From the NCBI GenBank assembly GCA_911728455.2, contig OU452219.1, forward strand, positions 9,638,397-9,702,396: a stretch of DNA of 64,000 nucleotides, read 5' to 3'. Position numbers and translations under genes: made by a program. How positions within the stretch are numbered: the first letter of the stretch is position 1; every line of letters begins with the position of its first letter. Shown here piece after piece: positions 48,775 through 60,700 of this stretch. The notes below the pieces were generated by a model. That model made no database searches and was not told the origin of the DNA. It worked only from the letters and a program-made list of their open reading frames with translations. The DNA is from Marthasterias glacialis (lineage: Eukaryota > Echinodermata > Asteroidea > Forcipulatida > Asteriidae).

Positions 48775-51700
48775 CTATAAATACACAAAGCAAAAACAAA
48801 TTTAAATGAAACTGTGTTTAATACAACATGTTAGGGATTAAAAATATACAAATACATAATTGATGAATTAGTATGTGCTAAATACCAAAAGGAAGGCTTC
48901 TCTTACCAAGCCCCCAGCTTTCTTGGTACTCTTTTTAATCACTGAGCTTCTCTTCTCTTCTTGTTTTTGCTTCACTTTCTCTTGAGCCTCACGAAGTCTG
49001 AGGAAGTCCACAATAGACAAAAGTTAAAACCATCACCAACGGAGTTGACACAATCCTAAATTCGTCATAAAATTGTGTCGTTATCTCTCTTTCTTAAAAA
49101 GCTTATAAAGATATGAAATACTTGAAAATAACACTTTCTACTAAATATTGGTTTAAAATGAGATTACAATCAATAACATACTGTACAAGTTGTGTTGGAA
49201 AGAAATAAATGCAGTTTAAATAATAACAATTTATAAAAAATACTACACATATTACCTTTCATCTTAAAATATAATGCAGAAATATACAAGATACATTAGA
49301 GTCAATTAAGTGTATCACAAATGAATACACAAGAGAGAGTTAACAGTAAATTACAGGGAGGAGGATGGGAAGGAAAAAAGGAAAAAACACTAAACACAAA
49401 TTGTTTATAATGTTCACATGAAATACAGTGCAATCAAATATAGCAATTAAAACAAATTAATTCAATCTCAACATATGTCACAAAAAATACAAGTTATAAA
49501 TAAAATTGCACACATACATATACTTTAATTTTTATATACTTTGTTATGGAAGTAGAAAAACACAGATAAAGGTCCGATTTTTCAGCAGATTTGACCTGAA
49601 AAGTTAGATTTGATTCAAGAAAGTTACAAGCTTTCGACTGAGGTATTGCATGAAAAAAACTCTGCCAATGATAAGTGGTAGTTAATTACAAACTAAAAAT
49701 GAATTACCAGGATCCTGACAGTAATTCACATCCATTAGCCATGTACAAACAATGTTGCATGTTACATGTATTTTGTGCATTGTCCATGGCACGTAAAGTA
49801 AAAGTTTTCATTTTGAAACATCATCATCTGTCAAAATTTGTTCAGAGAAAAAAGAAAAAAAAAAACCAAAAAAACAAAATCAGCAAAACTTGGGCCATGC
49901 AACTTAAATTCCAACACCATCAAAGGAAATTTGGATAAGCACAAGACACAAACCCTGCAGCTGTTATGAAATATGTTGCTCTCCATGCCGAAACAAGGTA
50001 CTTCTTGTCCGAACTCCAAACTAAGTTTAGTTTGCTCATCAAATAGATGAGAATTAAGAGCTTTCAAATTAGAGCTTATAATGAATTTCTCAACATGTGG
50101 AATGTTCAAGACATCACACATCACGTTGATATCGATAGTGATGTTTCGGTTGTCTTCACTTTTAATGTCATTTCAATGTTTCAGAAAAGTGCCTGATTTT
50201 GGTTTTGGGCAAATTTCCCTTGAAGTGCAAACACTCAAAGGTTAGATTTGTGACCTTTTAAAAAATATTACAGGAAATGACCTTTTCCCTTAATGACCTC
50301 TGAGTAAGACAACTCCAAATGACCTGAGAACTGACCTTTTCTTGGCAATCCCTTGTTGTTCTTTCTTCCAGAGATCTTTGAAGTCTCTGCATAAAGGAGC
50401 CCAGAGACTGAAGAGATAATTGGGGGTGAGGTCTTCATTACTCTTAGGGTTGACACAGTAAGAAGACGAGAGATGATCGAACCTGTGTGGTCAGAATCAA
50501 AGAATGACAATTTTAAGATCTTGAAAATGCAAACAAGAAACAGTATTGTCGGTGAGATGTCCTGGAGCTGGTACATTGGAACACAAGTAGCAAGATTTTA
50601 ATTTAATTTGTAATTCTGAAAGGACTCAGAATAGATTGGTCTAAATGTCTAAATGTTTTATCTCCTAAAACAGCATTTCATAACCCTCAAGTCTGAAAGC
50701 GCTTACATGATGTATCTTGGCTTAAAATATCCCGGATTTACACACAAACCAATTGACCCAATTCACCTGACGTCATCATCATCAACTATCTTAAATGCAC
50801 CATTTTGGGAGCCAATGTCCCTGTGTGTTATACAGTGTCATGCGCATTTTAGGCGACACGGCGTTTACACGTATACCTATTGACTTCCGAATTGGAGAGT
50901 GTGGCACAGTCGCTACGTGTGATGTGTGTGCAAGGGGTCAATGGGTGCCAAGATACTTTGTTTTTGAACAGAACGTTTCTTGTGCAAGATGCAACGTTAT
51001 TAGATAGATACAACGTTTTTTTTTGCACTGAAATGGCACAAAAATATTCCAGAATGTCAACTGGAGAAATGTTTAAATAAGACTCACTTTGCAACCGTCT
51101 CATGGAGTTTCTCCTCCGTTGAGGTGATATCCTCCTTGGCCTGATCTAAGAAAGCATCCATGTTGTCTTTGAAGGGCTGACGATGCTCCTCAGCAGAGCT
51201 CTTTAAGACTTTGGCAACCTTGCCTTCACAACCTTCAGAAAGATGCGAGGAAAGATTAATACATGCAGTTGAATACCTTCGGCCGTATCCGAATTAGCGG
51301 CTACAGCTAAGGCTGTTGCTAAGGGTGTTTCTATGGACGACCTATATTTCAACACATGATGACGTGGCGATCCAGATGTAGCCATAGCCCCTAATCCGGA
51401 CACCTCCTTAAGCCTGGTTCATACTTCACGTGAAAGCGAAGGCAAAGCAAATTTGGGTGACGCAACAATTCAGTAGGTGCTGTTTTTCAATTGTGACGCA
51501 AGAAAATTCGCTTCGCTTTCACCATTAGCGTAAAGTTTGAACCAGGCTTAAGACGTGGCAGAACAACATGCTGAATTAAGATTTGATCATATTCGTTCAA
51601 ACATTACTTCTTAGACATACAAAATGGAAAGAAATACAGAAAGTAGAGAATAATTTGGACACAAAGTTATCAAGTTTAAAGACTGGCAATCTGCAACATG

Positions 51701-54700
51701 ACCAGTGATTATGATAGGCCAATAAGTCAATTCCAACAGTTAATACTGCCTTAACATAAAAAGAGTCACATGGAGTTTTAAAAAAGGTTAAACAGAATAG
51801 GAAAAGAAAAGGACACAAATTAAATCTGTTAGACACCATATCCGTTCCCTAATGATACCCGAGTTGGATTGATTCACCACAACATAGTCAAACCAATGAT
51901 GTCTTCGACAAAATTTAATTTTTCAAATTTTTGACAATAAGTTACCAGGCTGTGTGAGAAGAAAAACAACTTCTGAACCAACATATCTTGAAGTAAGGTT
52001 TAAGGAATGACTTGAAGGCACTATACAAGATTGGTAAAGCTGACAGTGCAGTGTTCTTCCTTTGTCTGATTCAGTATATACATGAAAAAACAAACCTGTG
52101 AAAAAATGGGCTCAATCCGTCTTCTGAGTCAGCAGAAAATAGTAAAAAAACGTACACACTTTTCAGCATGTAAACACATTGCCCTTAATTTCGATTGTAA
52201 AACAGAAATCAGCTGTTGCATTTTGGGGATTTTTAGTTTTCTCGAATATGACAGCATTTCAGAGGGAAATATTTCACAGAAAATTGGTTCTAGTATTAAC
52301 TTCATGAACAGGACGCATTCAGACTGAAACGAAACAATAATGTTTTTATCCTCACCAATCCTGTATTAGTGCCTTTAAGACAGAGGGAGTCAGGGGAGAA
52401 GCTTACAGAGAGAGAATCAGGTGAATTGAAAAGAAGGAAGGTTTCAGCTGATCCAAATGGCTACCTTTCAGATCCCTCTTGATTTTGTTCAGATCTTTTG
52501 TAAGATCTTCAAACTTAACATGCGCAGCTTGGTTGACCTTTGTTGGTTCTGGAAGAGGGAACACTGACTCTTCTGTCCCAGCATGCTAGGGAGGAAAAGT
52601 ACAAAAGTACAAAAACTTGTTACAGGGTGTACAATACATTAATGGTTGGCGTTTTCAAAATATAACTTTATACACTCAGACTTTTCACCAACAGGCTAGC
52701 ATTGAAGTAACAAACATTAATCCGAATCAAAGTTTATAAACAGAATAAAAGTTTATAAACCATCATCACAATGTTTTGTCACCTAACAATAATAATATGC
52801 AGTACTTATATAGAGCTGTTGTCATACCCAACTGGTATATCAAAGAAAGAGCACGTATCCAGAGCTATGTTTGAATTACGAGACCCATTCACAAAGCAGC
52901 CTGTCTTTAAAAGGTGGTGCAGTGCAATCTGCTGCTAACCATGCCAGAAAAAAACAAAGCAAACCCTTTCTCTTAACCACTTCACCAGGGTATTAAAAAA
53001 ATTCCACAATGTCTCTGCGAGGTATTATTTTTTCGAAACTTTTCAGAACTACCGAAACAATTTTTGAGAATATCTTTGTCAGAACGAATCCTGATTAAAC
53101 TAAGTAAAGACAACAAGCATTCTCATAAAATGCACTTTTTATTTTTTTCTCTTTTGAGAAATTATGTCATGTTGTACTGTGATTAGGCCAAACCTGGCCA
53201 TAAACCACGCCTGATAATCTGCCATGGTATGCTGGAGTCACGGCCTTGCCATCCCATATGCCGAATACAATGATAAACAATGGTAACTGCCTATCGATCT
53301 GTCATAATCCTTGTTTGAACAACAAAAGGATGAAGGTCCAGAATTGTGGATTACACAATAACCCCTCGAAAAAGGTAGATTTGGAGCATGAATTCCAGTA
53401 CCCTTTGTCCCTTTTTATACATGGTAAAAGAGTACATCCCTGTGCACGCTACACAAAGGAATGTCCAGAGGCATAATTATAAGCCAATCAACATGACTGA
53501 CCAACCAAAAAAGGACGTTCCGAAACTGTTTTAAAACGTATATAAATGTCCACCATTTGGAAAACTTACACTACACATGGGACCAACGTCTTTGAGTACC
53601 ATCCACAGCACAAAGCAATTAAGTTTAAAGTGTAATGGTTATGATTAAGTGCCCAACCCACACTCTGACAACATCAGAACTTGAGTCCGGTGCACAAGAC
53701 CGCTTGGCCACAACATCTCCCTAACTTTAACAGAAACCATGAATGTATACAAAATAGGTATATTGAGGAATACAAATAAAGACAGAGAATAACACCGTCT
53801 TGTTCAGCCTACCTCATCAATTTTGTCCACATAGTAGGAAACGATGTACTGAAGCAGAGATATCTTGTTATCCTGCAAAGTAAGTATTTCAAATATCGAT
53901 TATTAAACACTGGATACCAAGGATGTTTAAATGTACTATCACTTAGTAATACTTATGCTTTTCGACCATCAAAGGGAAACACACACACACAAAAACAAAT
54001 TACAAAAAGTAAACAGAAACTGAATTTACTTATTACATAAACAACATTAGCATTCAGCACAAATTAATAAACAAAAACAATATTTAGCCACACATATCTT
54101 TGTCAGATTTCATATACACATTCATGTTTAAAGCACTTGTACGTTAACAGGGTGATACAAATATTTACAGTGAAAACGATCTACTGACCCAAGTTAGGCA
54201 ACGTTTGAAGCTTTGCATGTTGTGAAGGATAATAGGAAACTCTAACTAGTAAACTTACGGGTACAACCATGTATAAACCTCGTTTTCAGAGGACGAGCAG
54301 AGTATACTGTTCGAAACGTCACGACCACACCGGCTCTTTCCTGAGCCACCACTCCTCCCAAAAGAGATTTATTCATGGTTGTACCCGCAAGTTTACTAGT
54401 TTACCAGTTTTAGTTTCCTATGACCCATATTACCTGACGTCATCTCCCACGATACATCTTTATTGTGCCACTATTGTTACTATGGAGTTTACATTTTAGA
54501 TGACGCGTATGATTTGACTCCCAAAATGGCAGACCATAAGCCGATTCACGGATACCGCCATCGTGAAAATTATGAATAAATTTGGCAATCACACCTGACA
54601 TCTCAGGGGGGCAAACACGTATTAAAATCCCCCCTGAGAGGTCACATGTGATCGCTACTCGCTAAATTTCATTCATAAATTTCAAGATGGCGGTAACCGT

Positions 54701-57700
54701 GAATCAGCTTATGGGCAGACAATAGCCATGTGTGACATAAGTGCAAGGGGGTCTATAACACTAAATCATACCTGGCTCTTGACGTCTTTGAGCTTAGCAA
54801 GAATATCCAGACCGAAGCCATCAGCCTGGCCTCTGGTCCGGTTCCCGCCATTCATGTAGTTACCAAATGCTAGAATCAGACCCAGAACCTTCCTCACTCC
54901 TTTGCTGGTCAATAGAACCTAATGTGGACGAAAAATAATTTAACTCAATCAAAATGCAGCCATTTTGGTCGCATTCCTGACTTATGCACAATTGGTTATT
55001 GATACTTATTGTAACTTCACAAAACAAAGGGGCCAGACTATCAAAGCCTCGCTTTGATATCATCGGGACTTTTTCCAAACCTAGGCTTGGGCTCCAGCTT
55101 GGGCTCCAGTGCCAGCTTGGACTTCCTCAATAATTTTGGAGCAGTGTACATTTCGCACAATGCTTCAACATCAAACAGAGCCCCGAACCGGAGCCACAGA
55201 CTAAACCTTGGTTTGGAAAAAAAACCATTGATTTGAACGGAAGATGATACAAGATGGTTACATGATGATAATGGCAAACTAAGACCACTTCAGCATGGAC
55301 GTTTTAAAAACCATGGCCTCAGGCTTTGGGTCCACTCATGGCTTGATAACATCCGAAGACTGATCTTATGATTTAAAAAATACCAAATTTGAGACTTGAA
55401 ATATGAGAAGCGTTTCCAAGTCTCTTCTGCTCAGTTTTCCTATTTGTGGAAGAAGCTACAGGGAAGTTCAGAAGGAAAGACAAACAACATTTGAAACACC
55501 CTTCAACACATGTCGGCATTGCACAGCAATGTGAGCAGTTCAATTAATATATTCATATGAACTGAACAACAGAAAAATAATTCAATATTTCAAGCAAACT
55601 GTAATAATTGATTTGTCACTTACAGTAACAGTTATGATACACAGCTACATGATTCTTAATCAGTACAATTACCTCACACATGCAAACAAATTTAATTTTA
55701 CAAATGTGTCAAAGGTAAGAATACCCCTGCAAATGTGGAAGAAAATGCCTAGAACAAAAGTTACAAGAACCGAAAAACGTCAATATGATAAGAAAGGAAC
55801 ACATTTAAAAACACTGCAAAATAAATATCAAAATCAGACCATAACATATTATGACAATTTCAAAAAAAAAAGATGCAAGCAACACAATTTAGTTTTCCAT
55901 AAAATATTACAACTTCAATTAAAACACCTCGTCTTAATTTTTTTAAAGTTTAATGCGCCGTTACAATTGTAGAAACAACTAAAAATAATAATACTAATTA
56001 CAACAAGGAAAGCAATGAATTCAAACTACATCACGAAAGTATTCATACATTGTTATGCAAAAATATATTCATGAACAAAGAAAAAATATCTTTTGCCAGT
56101 TAAGTTATCACTACAGTAGAGGGGAAATGTGAACATTAATTTGTTCTTGTCCTTTACATACCTCACACACAAACTGAACATCACCGAGCTTGGTTCTCAA
56201 CGACGTAAGGTTTTCTTTGAATGAAGCCTGGAAGATCATGCAGTAAACCCTCTCAGCGAAGTTAGGAATCTGGGAAAGCTCATACAGAAATCTGGGATGG
56301 GACATTGAATAAATTAATTGAAATACGCTTTGTAGGAATTTAAAATTGTTTAAATGTAAATTGTGTAGTTAAGTTTTGTGCAGATTCTAGTGGCTTAAGA
56401 CCTCTACTTGTTGGGTCACTTGATTTCCTGAAAAAGCAGTTACTAGCCTGTTGAAACATAGGAGATTTCAATCCTGATGAAATTAAATTGACAATATGTA
56501 TGTAAAAGCAATTACACATACTTAAATACATAAGTGAGCAAAAGTTTAGTGAGCTAAGATTGACCCCCAAAACAAGCTGCAATGAAGAGAAGTACATGTA
56601 TAATGTTTTCAAATGAGCAAAAAGAATGTGTAATATAAACAAGAAGAAGCACAATACAACAGCAGACACTAAATAAAAGATGTGATGAGGAATGGTATGC
56701 TTGTATAAAAAGACAAGGTATTTACAAACCTGTTAACAGTGTATTTCCCACCACGCCAAGGTTCATTTTCAACTAATCTATACTGCAGGCATGCAATGGC
56801 AGTTTGTCAACAAAAAGAGGAAAGCTCCAGACACAGCAAATTTTTTTTTTCTTCAATTCTCAATGGTTGAGAAACCGAAAAAGAGGAAATCAGCCGAAAA
56901 GTTGCATGTTTGATACTGAGAAAGACTTACTGTTCTGGTTTGTCCAGGGGTTCATCTGATTCTTTAGCCAAATGGGCTTTGATGGTCTTCAACTCATCAT
57001 CTTGATGTCTCTGTACACAAAGTTACAATACAAATTGTAAACGCCAACAATAAAAATATCACTTCAGTTTCTTCTGTACAAACATCAAGGGCATACACGT
57101 ATGTAGATATGCAAACAATTCGTTTAAAAATTACTGCACAGAGAAACAAGAAACATACTGAATCAGTGCTCTACAATAAATGATACTCTCAAATTTTTGT
57201 AAATGAACACATACATCAATCTGTCTGTAAGTCGGATGAGAGAAGTTATTGTGTCTTTCCCTTGTTTAACTTTTTGTTAAAGATTTGAACAGCTTAACTT
57301 TAATGTTTTGAAAGTTATGCTTTGACTGACGTTGGCTTTTGAATTCAACAGGGGAATAAATGCTACTTACGATTTCGTACAATGACTCCAAGTTTTCAAG
57401 ATCTAAGACGGTTGTTTCCATATTGAGGACAGACTGACTGATGTCTGACATCTCCACGTGAAGACTTGACATGAAGATCCCAACAGCTTGGGAACGTTTA
57501 CTGTCTAGCAACTTCACACCCTGGACGTATAAAGAGAGATTGCATTTCTTTTGTTAGGGTCGAACTTAACATTAATCTTAACCACTCAAACTAATCAGAA
57601 GTAAAGGGCAAGTTTAGTTTCATTCCGTTTGATTGACGACTGTTCTGATGAACATATCAATTTTCAAATCTTTTGAACTGGCCATATTTTTTACAGCAAG

Positions 57701-60700
57701 AGGGCGCAACACTAATTCCATTTTGAAAGTACAAAAATATTTCAATACAATAAAAATACAAATTTTCCCAGCAAATGTCTTACACTGATTACATTGTAAA
57801 CTGTCAATAAAAAAAGCTCAAAAGTTGTATATTAACTGCTTTATTAGAAGTCTAATTGCATCTGGTTTAACCACATAATCTACCCCAAAGGGCGCCCTCT
57901 TGCAGTAAAAAATAAGGCCTATTCAACTATATTTCCGTATGCAAATCACAAAATAAACACACGCGTTGGTACAGACAATATTTCCACCCTGAGGCATCGA
58001 GGCAAATAAAACCATTCGGCTGGTAGCGGCTTGCTTTGATGACCACTAAGTGCTTTGAAATATAAGCCAACCGAAAGTAAACCTGTGGCGTATCAATAGG
58101 TAAGGCATGTATGGCACGTGCCCTGGACGCCACTTGAAGTGGGGGGTGGGCACCAGAAGAACCTGAAAAATCACATCAACTAATCCCATCGTAGATCAAC
58201 TTGCATCAGTGAAAGCAAGGGAGGTGCAGTTAAATGAAAAGATTAACAAGCTTGACTTGGACAGGGGTGCCATTTCAGTACTTGCCATCAGCGCTGTTTT
58301 CCATAGATTCACCCCTGAAGCAAACACTTATATTTCGTAACATTTCAGAAGGGAAACAAACAGAATGATGCTAAAAATGCCATAATGCCAATTGAGCAGA
58401 AAATTTTGCTCAGCAAATTTATTTTCCCAAGCAAAAACATACCGGCACAGAAGCAGTCACTAGAAGTGCACACTCCCTGGTACTTGGGGCTGGTGACGCG
58501 TTTCTGCTTCAGCAAGATTTGTTTTTTGCTTAGCAATTTTTTGTGCTTAACCGTTACTGAAACAGAACAGTAAATTCAGGGAGTACCTTTTTAGCTTTCG
58601 GTTTGTCAAAGGAGTCTACCAACGGCTTCTTCTTCTGCATCATCTTCTTGCAGAAGAGCTCCTCCAGCTCCTCAGATGGGATAGGCAGCTCTTCTAATTG
58701 ACCCCACAGCGTGTCCACACTGAACGAGATAGAGCAAAATTAAATCATACCGTTTCTTTATCCCCAATACAATGATTACATCAGATAGACTCAAACTAAT
58801 GTTTCATGTGAGGAATAAACAAAAAAACAATGAAATAAATACTGGAAAAATAATGCAAGCATGACATCAATTGAATTAATTCATACATTATTCTCATGAA
58901 AACTCTATACAGTGTCGATACTACGTTACTTGCATGATTCAGGCATGATAATTGAGCCTAAAAAAAAGTAGGAAATCTTAATTGAGGATGAGGGCTTACT
59001 TACATAGTAGGGCTCGAATGATACACTGAGCCGCAGGCCCCAAGGCCAGTGTTTCTAGCAGTGGGCCAGTCAACTCATTACTGGACAAGTCCAGCAGTCT
59101 TACGCTAAGCATACCCTTTTATATGACTAAACTACCTTGCACAAACGTTCACAAGCCTGCTTAATTCAGGGCCCAATTTCAACTGCTTAAGCAGACAATT
59201 CTTCTTGACAATTTTCTGCTAATCACAAATTAGCAAAATACCAGTCAACGGTGGTTCATGTGACATGGTATTTTGGCCGGTTTCCTTATTCTGGAAAGCA
59301 TAATTTTGTTGTGCTTAGCTACTTTTTGAATGCGCTAAAAGCAGCTCTATAAAATTGGGCCCTGGTCAAGTGAAAAAGTTTAGGTACAAGCCCCGTTGTC
59401 TTCTGGATTTTTTTTACAAATTTTAAGCCCTGTTAGTGTAGGATTTGATTGACTTTTTAAAGCTTTTAAATAATCTTACTGATTTTCTGAGGGCAAACCA
59501 TCAAAAATCTGATTAAAATAGGAAGAATATCGAACCTGATAAATATGGGCCAACATTTACATCAGGATTTAAACCAACTTAACATACACTTTTTTAAACG
59601 GCAAATTCCTCCTTCCAATCTGGAAATTCTTTACGACTTCCATCTACTACAACAAATTTAAACAAACTTTGTCTTTCCGATTTAAACTTCAGAGCTCACC
59701 TTTTTTTCTGAATGTTAGAAGGTAATTTATGCAGCTGCAGTCTGTTCCAATACAATGGCTTCATTGGCACTGTTGGCTCAATCATCTCCTTGGAAGGTCC
59801 CTTTGGTGTCACTGGGGTACTGGAAGCTAACGGGGGAACAGGTGCTCCAGAGGGAATGATTAAACTCCCTGGTGGTGGAGGAGGAGGAGGGGGCCCGCCA
59901 CCTGGTGGTAGTGGTGGAGGTGGTGGTGGCCCTCCACCTGGTACCCCTGGGGGTAGAGGTGGAGGTGGTGGTATACTGCCTGGGAGTGGTGGTGGCTGTG
60001 GTATTGCTGAGGGAAAGGGGGGTAGGGGTGGGGGTGGGGGTGGTACCCCACTGGGTATAACAGGCACCCCGTCTTCTGTAATTGGAAGTCCTGCAAGGTT
60101 TGTAGGTGATCCAGGAACATTTTTAGAGTCACTCAAATGCAACGGTGGGGGTGGGGGAGGGGTTGGTACCCCTTTTTCCCCACTTGATCCTTGGATCTCT
60201 TCAAAGAGCTCAATTTGCTTTTGCAGGCCAAGCCTGGTGCAAGCAACCCAGTCTGTGTTAACCCCAATGTCCATCGTTGGCCTTCTCTGCATGTCGCTGT
60301 TTGATTGAAGGGCCTCCCCTGCCATCCACTTGCTCCTGAGGGTAGACACTTGGTCTTCTAGGTCACAGAGCTGGGCTGCTTGCTCCCCCCGCAGCTCAAA
60401 CATAGCCAGCTCATGCTCCATCTGTTATCATGAAACATAATTTAAGCAGTAAGGTAAAATAAAATCTTTAAGTTTGTTATGTTGATAACAAATGCTAACT
60501 TGTTCAATTTTGAATGCTACCGATAAGCATAAATTTCAATATAACAAGTTTCGAAAAAATCACTCGAAAAAGTTCCGATTTCTGATACCTGTGATCAATG
60601 TAATAGTTATGAGTAACAATAAATAAATAAATGACAATTAAAAGATTGCCCAAAACATCGTTAATTTATTCATAGAATATTTTAACCTTAATCTTTTCCA

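Noticed and set aside
59712..60308. A 198-codon glycine-rich frame on the plus strand.
   Set aside because: It is the antisense of the proline-rich FH1 exon of the formin. Polyproline codons read as glycine on the other strand.
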